Source of the DNA: Synaphobranchus kaupii
Taxonomy: Eukaryota > Chordata > Actinopteri > Anguilliformes > Synaphobranchidae
Length of the DNA: 64,000 nt
NCBI GenBank assembly: GCA_029718625.1
Contig: CM056389.1
Span: 23,531,381-23,595,380, forward strand
Direction of reading: 5' to 3'
The notes under the pieces: generated by a model
Database searches by the model: none
What the model saw: only the letters and a program-made list of their open reading frames with translations
What the model was told of the DNA's origin: nothing
Position numbers and translations under genes: made by a program
Part shown: one piece after another, positions 21,812-34,639 of the stretch
Layout of the letters: the number at the start of each line of letters is the position of its first letter
Numbering within the stretch: position 1 is the stretch's first letter

Positions 21812-22780
21812 ATGGGAATTCACGCCACTTCGATCAACAACTCCATCATTAGACCAGTGGGATTTTACGTTATCGGATTTACGTATTTAAAGTTTGCTGA
21901 TTTATATTTAATTTTCCTCGGCTTCATTTATTTTGTAACGATTTTGTTCAACTCTTTTATCATTTGCATTATATGGATAGATCATCGCCTGCACACTCCA
22001 AAGTACATTGCGGTGGCTAATTTAGGGGTTGTAGACTTGGTGTCCAGTACAACCTTCATTCCTAGTGCGATCAAGACATTCTTCACGAAAGATACTTTCA
22101 TGTCCTACAATGCATGTTTGACACAGATTTTTTTTCATTACGGCTTTATTGCACTACAGTCGTGTTCCCTCAGTGTACTTGCCTATGACAGGTTAATTTC
22201 AATATGTTTCCCACTGAGGCATAATGTTATCAACACTCCCACAAGCATGTTCAGTATTATTGCGATTGTTTGGTTGTTTTGTGTAAGCGTCATGGTGTTC
22301 TTGACCTTGATCATGACAAAACTGTCTTTTTGTGATTCGCTCACTGTGTACAACTATAACTGTGAGTACGTAGCAGTGTATGGTCTTTCGTGCAATGATA
22401 GCACACTGCAGTGGGCCGCTGGCTCTGCTCTGAGTATGCTGATTTTGTTCGGGCCCCTTTGTGTAATCATCATGTCATACGCCTGTATTCTGAGAGCCGT
22501 GTTCAGAATGAAAAGTGTGGAGAGCAGGTACAAAGCACTTGCCACGTGCTCAGAACATCTCATCTTAGTGGGGATTTTCTATGTGCCAATCATAACAGTG
22601 TTCATCATTGATCTTTTCTTATCCATCGTCGATACAAATGTCAAAATGCTGGGCTTGTCGTTAGCCTCATGCCTCCCGTCCTGTCTGAACCCGATTGTGT
22701 ATTCCCTGGCAACCAAAGAAATCAAGCATAGAATACTGGCCATGCTCCAGAAAATGAAGGCAGCAGCGTGGTCAGGGTAG
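21812..22780 (+). CDS. Intact odorant receptor, 322 aa
   Basis: This is a complete seven-transmembrane receptor that should couple to an olfactory G protein at the ciliary membrane of sensory neurons. There is an NNS glycosylation site at residue 9, and TM1 is about 30-54. [17 protein letters not shown] (60-76) starts TM2, and C102 is placed for the conserved disulfide. [15 protein letters not shown] (123-137) replaces the usual MAYDRY box, [10 protein letters not shown] (241-250) opens TM6, and [15 protein letters not shown] (290-304) ends TM7. Length and motif order are normal for an OR, and no frameshift or stop is seen. The coding exon is uninterrupted, with its leader spliced from 20873. 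Codon use is AT-rich compared with the receptor at 4588. A broken paralogue with the same promoter and intron lies at 34960. Subfamily was not assigned, as this needs a tree. Confidence 0.92.
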   Translation: MGIHATSINNSIIRPVGFYVIGFTYLKFADLYLIFLGFIYFVTILFNSFIICIIWIDHRLHTPKYIAVANLGVVDLVSSTTFIPSAIKTFFTKDTFMSYNACLTQIFFHYGFIALQSCSLSVLAYDRLISICFPLRHNVINTPTSMFSIIAIVWLFCVSVMVFLTLIMTKLSFCDSLTVYNYNCEYVAVYGLSCNDSTLQWAAGSALSMLILFGPLCVIIMSYACILRAVFRMKSVESRYKALATCSEHLILVGIFYVPIITVFIIDLFLSIVDTNVKMLGLSLASCLPSCLNPIVYSLATKEIKHRILAMLQKMKAAAWSG

Positions 22781-22980
22781 TCGTCGAGCCAAAGGTTGCA
22801 GTAAATGTGCATTTTCAAATGAATATCATCCATTTGTAGGCCTTGTCGTTTGTCCTAAATTGCTCAGTCTACGTGAACTATCCATTTGAATGTTTTTGTG
22901 TACCTTAATGAATATTTTTTGTCATTTTCTCTTTCATTGTCCTGTGTCTGTGTAATGTTGTAATATACCAGGCTGTCAAT

Positions 22981-24115
22981 CAGGGGCTTGTCCAGACATT
23001 GTAAAGACCCGGGGCTCAGTCGAGGACATAATGTAAATCTTTTTTTGCTCAAAGTGAGAAAAGGGCACATCAACCTAGGAAAACTATTTAACGACACCAA
23101 AGATGAATGATTCAAATTAATGCTACAATAACAGTACAAATGTGAATTATTTAAATCAAATCAAAAGGTCCAAGGACGTAGGAGTGTTTTGGCTTCTGTG
23201 GGGGACACTTCAGTGCTAGGGGGATTCGGAGGCATGCCCCCCCGGGAAGAAAATGTTTGAAAAACAGAACTTAAATACTAATTTCTAGCGCCTTTTGAGA
23301 ACAGTATTTATTAAACTGCTGTTAAAAAGATTATAACGCTAAACAAAAGCACTCCAAACTAGCTAAAAACATCCTACTGCAAAACAAACCAATCTTTTAA
23401 AAAAAAAATTTATTTGTGCTCTTGCAAAATCTCCCTCCCTCTCTCTCTTTTCTTATGTAGCTGGATCACATGCTGTATTATTAGATATTATTCTATTTCT
23501 ATTTAAACACTGGGTTGGGTAATGTTACGAACGCCAGCCGAGTTAGTGAACACATAATAACCAAACATTAACGTTATGCATTATCGAGTTAGCCATCATA
23601 CACATAACACTTTTAACATCGGTTAAACCATTATCCCAGATTTGATTTCTCGCTACAGTAGTTGGAACACTAGCGAAAAGTGATCCTGAGAACTAAATGA
23701 AGTTAATTTGTATAAAAATGCACTTGCCATTGGGTGGTTGATTTTGTTTGAGTATGGTGCAGTGGCAAGATAAGCTAACTCGACAGCTATAGCAACGACA
23801 AATGGCTCGACTGGCCACAGGACATTTCATCAGTACAAAGTTATAAAATGGATATCGTAACAATAATAATGTAATACCCGATATCTTTGCTGCCTAGCTA
23901 TGCGTTATATCTTGTAAAGTTAAGGTTACCCTTTTCATTTTTCAATCGTCTCATCCCCAATCAACTAACTTAATCCATCCCGCCAGCAGGCTACTTTGTG
24001 TGTGGGTAAGAGTGAGATAGCAGGCAGGGTGGAGTAGTTACGTTTTACACATGGTGACTTGCCTTCTTGAGACCGGGGGCTATAGCCCAATAGCCAGGAC
24101 TTAAGCACACCCCTG
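22981..24115. mobile_element. Non-autonomous hAT element downstream of the OR
   Basis: The element opens CAGGGGCTTGTCC and closes AAGCACACCCCTG, the CAGGG...CCCTG ends of hAT elements. The flanks are CTGTCAAT (22973-22980) and CTGTCACT (24116-24123), an 8-bp target duplication with one mismatch. Its left end is also present at 35964 after the paralogous receptor, with the identical CTGTCAAT flank. No transposase is visible in its 1135 bp. Confidence 0.75.
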
Positions 24116-24123
24116 CTGTCACT

Positions 24124-27098
24124 GTCAGTGAGACACTGTTCTCTACTGACCCTACCTGGTTACATAAAGACACTTATATCTAAAATAAAATTTCCATGGA
24201 GTCTACATTCAAATTACTTATTTACTTTTCTGCTGACACGATAGGATTACTTATCTCAATGATAAGATGCCCTATTGATTAATGAAAAACTTTTTTTTTA
24301 GAATAGCCATAAATGGTCTTGAAATGGAGAGTTAATTTTCAAGACAGTTTTTGTGTGTAATGAAGATTATTTCAGATATTGAAATTTTTTTCTGGCCGCA
24401 TGCTTCCTCACTCTAATTCTGAAGACTTCATGTTAAATTTGTCATTTTTTCTAACCTTTGCCGAAAGTTGTTTTGTATTGATGAAACTGATTTGTAGTTA
24501 CTGCTATTATTTCTCAGCAGATACTGTTAATGTTATGCAGGGGAACAGTGTTTGCAATGTCTTATTGTATGCTTTGAACAATAAATTACAGGCAGGCTTA
24601 ACAGAATTTCTCATTTTATTAGTTTAGTTTTACGTAAAAAACTTTGAATGTACATTCGCTCGCCGAGACATAATTGTTGTTTTCCTGCTATTTTCGCAAG
24701 TTTGTTCTAATTTCCTAACTCGTCAGCATGGCTTGAGAAAATCCTTGCCTGCTTACATGGATTTTGGGAGTGGGTCAGAAGAAGATACCATAGTTTTTTT
24801 TTTTAACAATCAAAGATACCACAGTTCCCAAGATACCATAGCTACCATACCATTGATTCTATCAGAGAACATGCCTACAAAAATGAGGGAGATTTTCCTC
24901 ATCGATATGTAAGTATCACTGCTTGTGATATTTCAAAAATGTATGTTAGTTTTACCACTCCGCCGCAGTATCTGCCACAATATGTTTCATACTGTGTTTT
25001 TTTGAGTGCAATTCATATATTGTTGTGTAAGCATTCATAGGTGGCTCAGTCCTGTTTTTTGTTTGATTTGCCATGAAGCTAGAACATTTTCCTGATGGTG
25101 GAATATTATTTTATTGTAATCTTATCGAACATATTATAGACTATGGCATATTAATGTCTTCCTGGGCTATAATTGTCACTTAGGGCATGGAAAATACTCA
25201 TGCCAATTTACTGTGCATATGTGCTAGATGAATGTAAAACTTTCCTTGGAGCGATTATAAATGTTGTATACGCTTTATTATGCACACAAAATATTCATAT
25301 GTTCATTTTATGACAAGTTTTGGATATGTTTTTGGATCCATAGATATATACCCCCTGTACTGATGAAAAACGTTATTCCCACTTGAATATTATGCAAAAG
25401 TCAGCTTTATGAGCCTAAACAGTTGATTTGTAGTTAAATATATTATTATTTTATGATTTAGATCAGTGCACAATTTAGCCATTTTGGATAGATTTTGTGT
25501 CATATATCTTTAATACTTCTGCATATCACCCTCAGAGTCTGCACACTTGTGGACAACGAGTCTATAAACCAGGAAATGTATAGTTTTACCTGTTTTAGAT
25601 ACGTAGTTGCATTGAATTGCAAACTAATGAAAAACTATTTTTCGTTGTATATTCCCAAGATTTATTTGCATTTGTGGCACTTTACTTTGACCTAAATTAT
25701 GAAAATAAACGAATCTAAGTTATTACTGTAAATACTGTAAACTGTCATTTCTCATTTAAGCCATTTTTCACGTTTCTGTGATGCTCACACGTGGAGTCAT
25801 AAAGCCTTAATAGGTGATAAATTAAAGAAGGTGAAGTTATGGCAACCAGGTTACGAGGGTCTGTTCCAGAAAGTGGGCTCAATCTCAAGTCAGTCTAAAC
25901 TTAAACTTGAAGACTGCCTTGAGTGAACAAGATGCAGCGTATCCGGTTTATCGGTTTCAAAAGCACCAATTACAAAGTAAGTGATCAAGATCGGATAGGT
26001 TAATGAGCCCAAACCATGCGCGTTCACTGTGAACTTAAAAAGCCATCCCTGATCAGACACAGAAAAAAATTATTCAACATGGAGTCTTAGTCCGAGAAAC
26101 ACCGCGCATTATTTTTTCACAGCCATTGAACAAGATACTATCATTATGACATACAGTAGCCTACAACACAATTCAATAAAAACATAATACCCCAGCAGGA
26201 GCAAAGGAAAGGGAGCTGCCGTGGGGGGATAATTTTGAAATCGAGTTAATACATAAGTTTCTTTGACTGTGTGATCAGTAACAGTCATGTTTGCTGAATC
26301 AAGTAGGTTGTTTCTTATTTCATTATTAGGCTTATTATTTTTAGTGTTTTTATATATCATTCGGATGTACGTAATTTACAGTTTGTACAGTTACAGTTTG
26401 CAGGCCTATATTAAATATTTCAAAAAAATTATTTTTTAATTGACCTGCAGATCACTCATTTAAAATAAAAAAATAAAAATAGGAAAAACTGAACTTGAGA
26501 TAGCATTATTAGAGCACCAGTTAAAAGTGAACACATGAAACATTGGACGTATATTTCTTCATTGTTAAATAATTTAAAATGCTTTTTGTTATTTTATTTG
26601 CAGGAAAGGTGCTTAATAATGTAAACGTATTTGCGATCAGGTACCAGATTGTTAAATATAGTGTTTAACAATAATGTGAATTTGGATATAAACGCACCTG
26701 TGCACACTTGCCATTTAGGTAGGCTATTAAACCTGTAGCACGCTCTTTGATTTTAAAATGCATTATCAGCACATTTATTCTGCATACTGTTGCTTTGCCG
26801 ATATTCTCTGAATTCCTAATATTATACAAAAAGCTTCCACTGGCAAAAAAAAAAAACGCTGGGCAATGCAAAGGGCTTGAACTTGGAGTGGAGTGAGCTC
26901 AAAGAGTGACATTGTCAATATGAGGCTTTAGAAGGTAATTGAGTTAAATGACAGATTGCATGAAAAACCATAACATTCATGAAGATACTCTTCTGAGTGA
27001 GCTCATTTCTAATCGCGGTCTAATTATTTTTTCGCGATGAAAAGCCTTGCAAATGATTCCCATATCCACGGGGTTGAAAAAGAAAGTAGGCCTACACA
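24124..27098. other. Non-coding AT-rich stretch
   Basis: No gene recognised. A MITE-like end (GGGTCTGTTCCAGAAAGTGG) begins near 25858 without a clear partner. Short GATACCA repeats lie at 24784-24857. Confidence 0.45.
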
Positions 27099-27248
27099 AT
27101 CAATAGCCTCTTTCACACATGCAATACGGAACATTACCGGAAACGTTGATCCAGCAATATTCCGGAATGTTCCGTATTGGTAGCGTTCATACAACCAACG
27201 CTCTACCCTATGTTGCTAGGATACGTTTGTCTACTTACTACTGAAAAA

Positions 27249-27542
27249 ATGCCGGGTGATGAAGTGACAGAGTGTGCAGTTGTACTACAGTTACTCTTGT
27301 TTATTTATACATTTTCGAGGCAAACGCTGGCAATAATACATCTGTTCCAATCACGAAACACCATTCGTAAACAAAAACTTAATGAAAAAATCAGGATAAG
27401 TCGGGAACAACACCGCTTTAGCTCGGCTCAAAGCCGGAGACGTTGCCTGTGGCGGCTGGAGGCTGTACGAGTCTTTGATGTGGCTCGGGGCTCGGCGAGA
27501 CGAATATGGGTACAGGAGCGACCCCATGGCATGCGTGATTGA
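27249..27542 (+). pseudogene. Harbinger-type nuclease N-terminal fragment
   Basis: The frame starts MPGDEVTECAVVLQLLLF and continues through a basic stretch (SRRRCLWRLEAV) to ARRIWVQERPHGMRD and a stop. The R-R-x-W-V segment is like the start of PIF/Harbinger nucleases (HARBI1-like). The DDE catalytic region never appears downstream. A diverged inverted copy (28480-28750) lacks the basic middle. Confidence 0.45.
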
Positions 27543-27639
27543 TCCGGTAATGTTCTGGCTTTGTTCACACGTCACATCGATACGGAACTTTTACGGAAAC
27601 CTCACTAGGTCTTTTGCCGGCAAATTGCCGGCACGGATA

Positions 27640-28337
27640 TGTCAGGTTTTAGGTTAGAAAATAGAGAACCAAACGCGACAGATAAGGATTCAGAAAGCGT
27701 ATCTAAAAGACACGCCACAGAAGCGGAATTAAACCGCATCAGGAGAAGGGAAACTGATAAGCGGGAGCAAAATTTCCCCAGCTCAAGGCTAACACAAAAC
27801 AACCTCAAAAGGAGGCGAGAATTCGCTAAAACAGCGAGAAACAAACAAAAAGAAAGAACCTCACGCACTAATTGATCTGCGTATATCAGAGGTTGAGAAA
27901 ACTGAAAAGAAACAAACAAAATAACAAGCCTGTAGCTACAGCTCAGTCGGCTAAGTAGCTGCACAAAGAATAAACAGGCTGCAGGCAAAAAGAAAAGAAT
28001 AGAGAGCGATAGGACAGAAAACCAGAAATTCTAATCCTATATCTTATACCAATAGCTGTGTCTCTCTATAACATAAAACAGAGATACAGAAGCTAAAGAC
28101 TATTACCTATACCTAATACCGGCTTTCTAGTAACAACTCCACAACAATCTAGAAGCACCGGAAAGCGGAAGTGAAGCTCTATTTATAGCCGACGGAAACC
28201 AAACACAGGTGTAGAAGATAATGACCCGGAGAGATCCAAACACCGGAACGGAGGAAGAAAAAATCCGATAGAGCCTCAGACGACGCCAAACGGAAAACCA
28301 TGGTAGAAACAAAAGGAGACAGCCACTAACCATGACA
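27640..28337 (-). mobile_element. Solo LTR, 698 bp
   Basis: The ends TGTCAGG...CATGACA form short TGTCA/TGACA inverted termini and are flanked by a perfect 5-bp duplication GGATA (27635-27639 and 28338-28342). A TATA-like box reads GGCTATAAATAGAGC on the minus strand (about 28175-28190), the basis for the orientation. No internal retrotransposon sequence is present, so it arose by LTR-LTR recombination. A 78-codon basic frame inside is not considered a gene. Confidence 0.75.
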
Positions 28338-28410
28338 GGATATTCAGGAATTTCGACTTCGGCTCTTATTCACACATGACCCCTATCTGGCAATGTTCCG
28401 GAAAATTTAC

Positions 28411-28478
28411 GGATAAGGCTGCATGTGTGAAAGGGGTTAATGACATGATTAACCCCTTTCACACATGCAGCCTTATCC
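28411..28478. repeat. Perfect palindrome of two facing element ends
   Basis: GGATAAGGCTGCATGTGTGA followed by AAGGGGTTAAT is mirrored after a six-base centre. Each half looks like a Harbinger-like terminus ending in GGGG next to TTA/TAA. It marks the join of two inverted copies. Confidence 0.8.
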
Positions 28479-31350
28479 TCCAGCCGCCACAGGCGACGTC
28501 TCCGGCTTTGAGCCAAGCTAAAGTTGTTCCCGACTTATCGTGATTTCTTTTTTTTTTTACAAAGTTTTTGTTTACGAATGGTGTTTCGTGATTGGAACAG
28601 ATGTATTATTGCCAGTGTTTGCCTCGAAAATGTATAAATAAACAAGAGTAACTGTAGTACAACTGGACACTCGGTCACTTCATCACCCGCCATTTTTTCA
28701 GTAGTAAGTAAACAAACATATCCTAGCAACATAGAGTAGAGCCAAGAGGCCAAGACTGGGCTTTCATTTTGAAGCTCACTTCCTGGTTGGGCTGGGAGCG
28801 GCCATTGTGCCGTTGCTCACTAGCGCCACTGCGGTTGGCTCCAGTATAGGTCTTTCCCCATTTAAGTCAATGGCAGCAATGTGGTCAAAATAATTTTTTA
28901 CACAAAAAAATGTAATTGCAATAGGTGCCTTTCCTTCATCTAATGCCTGTGCATGTGCTGATTTTTTTAAATATTGTGTCGTTTGGACAGGGTATTAACA
29001 TTTGTTCAGGACCAATCAGAGGGACAGGTTGAGTCCTGGGATCACTGGCATAGATAGGTTCTATATGGTTCTCACTGCCCTCACTCGGAGGGGCGGGACC
29101 TATTTTTATACAGTCTATGCTTGGGACAGGGAGACACGCTGTATTTTTGAGTGGAAGTCGATGGAGAACATTCCTTAGTAGCCTACCGTGAATAAGCTGT
29201 TGTTTTGTGGACGCAGTTCGTAGCATAATAACTTGAGTGCCTTACCCGCTCATCTTCAACATGTTTGTCATCACATATTCATTTTGGTTGGAGCGAGCTA
29301 TGATGTGTCTACTACGAAAAAAAATACTGTTTCGTAAGATGAGACAGAAGGGGATGTTGCAGCTACACTACAGGCCCAGTGTCTCGGAGCAAGCAGCCAA
29401 ACTATTGGCTAAGTATTTCAAATCAATTGCTCCATACCTGTATAACCTTATCAATTTAGATATTAATTTAGCTATTCCAACCCCTCCCGTACACAATAGC
29501 CCCCTGTTATGTACTCCCCCTGTACTCCCCTGTCATGAACGTTACCATTGTTTAGCAATGCTGGGTTAGCTAGCTAGCAAGCTAACGATATCTCACGGCA
29601 AGTCGTATTAACATTTAGCTAGCAAGCTAACGATAGCTTATGGCAAGCCATTTTAATTTAACAGTTATCCTTGCTGTCAAGTAATCCTTGCTGACTGGCC
29701 ATATAAGTTCGCTAGCTACCGTGATTGCCTAGCTAACGTTACTAACGTTAGCCAGCTGCTCTAGCTAGAAATCTAACCGGATATTTCTACACCTGGATCA
29801 TTTTTTTAGGTCCCAAAAATTACGAAAATGTGCGGGGAATAGAGTCAAAGTGTTACCGGTATGTTTGTACTGACTCAATACAGGGATGTTTAAAATAAAA
29901 CCAATAATTTATCGCAAAAGAATATGGAGTCTGCGTTTGTAAATGTTTGTGATTAGGTTACAGGATGCAGATGAAAGTTAATGCCAGCTACGATGTAGCT
30001 ACTGTGCTTTTAGCTAGCATGTGAACCCACTAACCTTAATCCCCACTTTATCTGGAAGAGTTTTCAGAACAGGGTTTCATGCTGCGGCAAACCGTGACAG
30101 ACTGCTCTGCCACAGTCGAGTTAATTAGCGGTTAGCAATGGTAGTGATGCATTGCGTCTAGCTTGGCTACCGAGCTCAGCTGGTATGCTATCTAGCTAAT
30201 CAAATTAGCTGATGTTAGCTGAATATAATGGAAGATAACAGAATGAACATTAATTATGTGACGAATACCACACATTCAATGCGAATAAATGACACAGTAA
30301 AATCGAGGATGACAATTAAATGTTATATTATAAAACATTAGCAACTTAAGGAAGTTTACCGCGAGCTTGTTTTGCAAAATGGTGGGTTTGGTCAGGTCAT
30401 GGGCTTTATATAGTTCTGTGGGCTTTATAGTTCTGTGGCTTCTCCACCCCGAACTGTCAATCATACTGTGCCCGGGCCATATCCGGTTGACCCTGCTCCA
30501 AGCCAAGGTCACTTCGGCTCCACGGAGCAGGCGCAGTTTGTACAAACGGCCGGCGAAAAAGACTTCCGAGCTTCAATTCAGTTTTTACGAGGCCGTGGAA
30601 AGGCAATGGGTGACGTCACAGTGGCTTTGTCCATATTTTTATACAGTCTATGGGTAGAGCGTTGGTTGTATGAACGCTACCAATACGGAACATTCCGGAA
30701 TATTGCTGGATCAACTTTTCCGGTAATGTTCTGTATTGCATGTGTGAAAGAGGCTATTGATACATGATTTATTTTTTTGTTTGCAGTAGATTTAGCTGGT
30801 TGAGATTTTTGGCTGTCAAGAACGGCGGTACACTCATAAATCAGGAAGAATTAGGCGACATAAACACCCCCACACAAAGCAATGTAGTTTTCTGTAATAA
30901 ACATTTTACAATTAGGCCTAGCATTTTTCTGTTATAATTTCAATATTTTATAATTCTTAAAAAATGTTTATATGCTCTATTGCACTACTGTTCATAATTT
31001 GTAGAAACACTTCATAATGTAGGCTATTTAACTACTTTGACAACACGACTTTAGTATTCCTTGACTAAGAGCTCACATTTCGACCCGGTTCTAAAGGAAA
31101 TTTGTCAACAAGATCTTTGACTGCATGACTGAACGTAAGTGTATCATAATAGCTAAGGAGCTTGCAACTTCAATAGTTGTACATTTATACCCATGCAGGC
31201 ACTGCCGTTGTACCCAGGAACAAGGTAAACTACCTAAGCTGAATTGTTCTATTAATACATTGTACTTAAAAGGGTCTGCTGAATGGCAAAATGCACTTTA
31301 AACTCAATACCTACAATGTACCTAAATGGGATTATCCATTCCACAGGGAA

Positions 31351-31494
31351 GGGAGGGTAATTGCGGATTTTAATTGATGTCCCAGAATAATTCCACGCAT
31401 TCCCCACACACCAGGATATATATTCTGCAGTAAGAGTGGAGAAGCACATTAGGTGCTTACAGGTTTCGACAGTGAGCAATGCTGAGGAGAACTG
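31351..31494 (+). promoter_or_regulatory. Conserved OR promoter and first exon, copy 2
   Basis: TAATTG motifs at 31358-31363 and 31371-31376, TCCCAGA, a TATA-like GATATATATTC (about 31414-31425) and an exon ending GAGGAGAACTG with donor GTGAGT at 31495 match copy 1 in order and near-identical spacing. They belong to the OR pseudogene at 34960. The intron is 3414 bp instead of 887 bp because of insertions. Confidence 0.6.
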
Positions 31495-31694
31495 GTGAGT
31501 AGCGTTTTCCCCCTGCGTAAATTGTTCAGTTTTTCGCGATTCATTTAGCCGCGAGGGCTGAGTGTTAATGTTTCCACGCGCTTACCTTCGACATGTAGCC
31601 TATGTGGAATAGCAACAGCTAGTACTGGGACAACGGAGTAAAAATACACAAAGAAAAGAAAAAAAGCGAACGCCACTGGTCATTAACTGGATTA

Positions 31695-33400
31695 TTACAT
31701 TAGATTCATTTAGCAGACGCTTTTATCCAAAGCGACGTACAGTAAGTGCGTACAGAGACATCATCAAGATTATTAAAGAACAGACAAGGCAAAGCACATC
31801 CTTCGCATAATGTAGCAGCTATCCCTAGCAATGAACGTCGACTGTAGTTCACAGTAAGCTGTGGGCAAATCAGCAACACCACACTACCATTCCAAATACT
31901 ATTATAAACTATAATAAACAGACAGGAAAACACAGGGAACAGGGAACTGATATTCCTAGGTGAGGATATCAGTCAAGGTGGAGTCTGAAGAGGTGTGTCT
32001 TCAGGCTTCGACGGAATGCAGGCAGGGTTGGAGTAGAACGTAGGGGAATGGGAAGTTCATTCCACCACTGAGGAGCTAATGTGGAAAAACTCCGCAGTCG
32101 GGACAAGCGAGAGCCTTTGACACAGAGGGGGGGAAGTGCAGGGAGCAGGGAGGAGAAGGTGGAAAAGAGTTTACGTGGGTTAGATAGACATGTATCAATT
32201 TTAGACTGGAAAAATTACGTTTTAGCTGATGTGGTTGCAGCTGTGAAGGCTGCCAGCAGAGTGTGGTAGGAGGCCAGGTCATCTGGGGATCTGGATTTCC
32301 TCCACTTTCTCTCAGCGGCTCGTAGCATGGTTCTGCTGGATCTGAGAGAATCCGTCAGCCACGGGGAGGGGGGTGATAGTCGGGCTGGTTTGGAGACAAG
32401 AGGACATAGTGAGTTGAGAGACTGAGAGAGGCATGAGTTAAACACAGAGGTGGCAACATCAATAGGCATTTTAGCAAAGGTAGCAGGAGGAGGAAGTGCA
32501 GAGAGAGCAGAAGTAGTGAGAGAGGTGTGAGAGAGGGTGCGGAGATTTCTCCTGAACATAACAGCGGGTGGGTTGTTAGCGGAGTTGAGGGAGAGTGGGC
32601 AGGGGAGAGAAAATGAGATAAAGAACTGGTCCGATACGTGGAGAGGGGTCACCGTGAGTTCAGATGTGGCGCAACTCCTGGTGAGTACAAGGTCCAGTTG
32701 GTTACCACCATTGTGGGTGGCAGGCGATGGGGACTGAGTGAGGGCAAAGGACTGGAGGAGTGAGGTGACACTGGATAGCTGGGCACTGTCTGGTTGGAGG
32801 TTGAAGTCTCCCAGTAGGATTACAGGGGTACCATCCTCAGGAAAGGAGCTCAGGAGAGTGTCCAGTTCATCCAGGAAAGCGCCGAGCGGACCTGGGGGGC
32901 GATAGAGAACAACAATGTTAAGTGCAGATGGGTGAGTTACAGCGACTGCATGAAACTCAAAGGAGGAGATATTCCGGCAGGGTACAGTGGGAATAGAGAA
33001 TTTCCAGGACATGGAAATGAGCAAACCAGTACCCCCGCCTCTGCCTGAGGCCCTGGGGGTGTGGGAGAAGGAGTAGCCAGCAGACAGAGCAGCTGGAGTG
33101 GCTGTGTTATCAGGAGTGATCCAGGTCTCAGTGAGAGCCAGGAAGTGGAGGGACTTCACCCTGGCATATGCAGTGATGAAGTCAGCTTTCTGGACGGCTG
33201 ACCGGCAGTTCCATAGTCCACCCACCACTGAGAGTTCCTTAAGAGAGGACAGCGGTGGGCAGACCAGGTTAGCCAGACAGCGTCTGCGGTGGTTGGGCCT
33301 CCTGGAGCGAGGCATGGAGCACAGAGGAATGGGGGTTAGACACATGGTAGGGGGTGAGAAGACAGGTTAGGTGGGGAAAGATCATTACAAACACAGTTCA
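31695..33400 (-). mobile_element. L2-like LINE, reverse transcriptase deleted
   Basis: The minus-strand element keeps an endonuclease ORF (33345-32215) and the 3' region, ending in the shared tail TCGCTTTGGATAAAAGCGTC at about 31703-31727. The sequence goes from just after the endonuclease directly to the 3' untranslated region, so the reverse transcriptase is missing. It sits within the intron of the OR pseudogene and is absent from the copy-1 intron, so it came after the duplication. The 5' edge near 33400 is approximate. Confidence 0.7.
32215..33345 (-). pseudogene. L2-type apurinic endonuclease ORF
   Basis: The 376-codon frame shows GGLWNCRSAVQKADFITAYA, LHFLALTETWI (catalytic E of the TETW motif), GGGTGLLIS, NIVVLYRPPG, VILLGDFNLQPDS (D and N of the GDFN motif), HNGGNQLDLVLT and VTPLHVSDQFFISFSL (S-D-H region, here DQF rather than DH). 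It stops at AATTSAKT, and similar coding text continues a little past the stop (FFQSKIDTCLSNPRKLFST). The length is large for a dead copy, but the polymerase is gone. The ORF would nick target DNA in an intact L2 element. Confidence 0.75.
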
Positions 33401-34206
33401 AATTAGCGATGAGGCTGCCGTCTTCACGGCAGCCTCTACTTTAACTTATAGACTACTTGCTAATTTCCCGATTGCACTCAGCTATTATGCATGGATTTAT
33501 CCGACTGAAAGAATTGTGTCTTGCAGGCGGTGTTATTTTGGAAAAAATTCAAGAGCGATCTCGGAAGAGGAAGAGACGGTGTAGCCAAAGACACTTGCTT
33601 GACATCACCTCCACGGTTTGGTTCTCTTTTTTAAGTGGTTCGTTCTTTATCAAAGCTACATATGTATTTCTTTTAATCCTATATAAATGCTGTATTTACC
33701 ATTTGACTGTGTAAAATATTTGACACTAATAGTTCTCTAATTGTCAGGAATGCTACTTCTGACCTTTTTCTAAACTTTAGGTTATTAAAAATATATTATT
33801 CAACTAGTTTTGTATACCCTCAGCTAACAATAAGAGGATTAAACAGTCGGCTCCAACATCAACACAAACGACCATGTTTAATTAGAATGGACGCAGTTTG
33901 GGTGCTGTGATGTGTTGTTGGAGCCGAACGGTTCTCAGCATATATTTTGAGTGCTATTCGTAAATTCGGATATAACACACCACTGCTCAAAAATGTCAAT
34001 GAGTGACAAATCTCACTGGGTCATTTCAATTAAAAGACAAATTTATCCAACACAAGGGTTTCTCTGAATGTAGGCTATTGGTTGAGTTTAGCTGAACAGT
34101 ATAAAAACCTATTTGGCAGTGATGTGAGCTATAAGAGTAAAAAAAATAAATGTTAAAGTAAATATGCATTTAACCATTTAAAGTGTAAGATCACAAAGGT
34201 GTAGGT
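33401..34206. other. Non-coding stretch within the pseudogene intron
   Basis: No gene. A loose hairpin pairs GGCTCCAACATCAACACA (about 33850) with TGTGTTGTTGGAGCC (about 33911). Confidence 0.45.
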
Positions 34207-34381
34207 GTAAAGTCCAGGGGTCAGAAAGTAAATGTCCTGCCACGTGTTTCTTCCACCCATGAACTCACCCAGCTGATTTCAGTAATTAGTTCTAGCTCCT
34301 AGGAATTGTGCTACTGAGCAAATCCAGGTGATTGGAACAAAACACTGGGGACGACTTTAACTTTCGGAACCTGGATTTTAC
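34207..34381 (-). repeat. MITE with GTAAAATCC ends, copy 2
   Basis: The reverse-oriented relative of 9280-9460: GTAAAGTCCAGGGG at the left and CCTGGATTTTAC at the right, sharing TTTCTTCCACCCATGAACTC inside. It lies in the intron of the OR pseudogene and is absent from the copy-1 intron. Confidence 0.7.
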
Positions 34382-34639
34382 ACCGGTGATTGTAGTGTTT
34401 TTAACGGAACATTCTAATGTTGTAACAATCACTACTGGAAAGCAAAGTTCAAGAACAGTTTTCTAGTTTTAGAACTGAAAAAAAACACTCACTCTTCAAA
34501 GGGTTAAACATTCCATAGGTTGACAGAGAAAAGTTGTGTATTAGGCTCACAAGCTCTAAAAGAATATACTGTAGTCAAAGTAAAATAATCGACTGGTCCG
34601 TACAATGGATAGCTTTGGTTCTCAGTGTAATTGTTAGGA

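Larger units (their letters stand above)
27099..30761. mobile_element. Harbinger-like composite element
   Basis: The outer inverted repeats start ATCAATAGCCTCTTTCACAC (27099) and run about 110 bp to GTAGCGTTCATACAACCAAC. They are mirrored at 30653-30761, with ACA on both outer sides, possibly a 3-bp target duplication. A fragment resembling the N-terminal part of a HARBI1-type nuclease is next to the left end. An inverted copy of that fragment lies at 28480-28750, and the two inner copies meet in a palindrome at 28411-28478. A solo LTR (27640-28337) has inserted within. The right half (28760-30640) includes MITE-like pieces sharing TTTTTATACAGTCTATG (about 29102 and 30637) and AGCTAGCAAGCTAACGAT repeats (29570-29640). 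Confidence 0.6.

Noticed and set aside
27639..27875. 78-codon basic frame starting MSGFRLENREP
   Set aside because: It sits entirely in a solo LTR with clean target duplications and matches no domain known to me.
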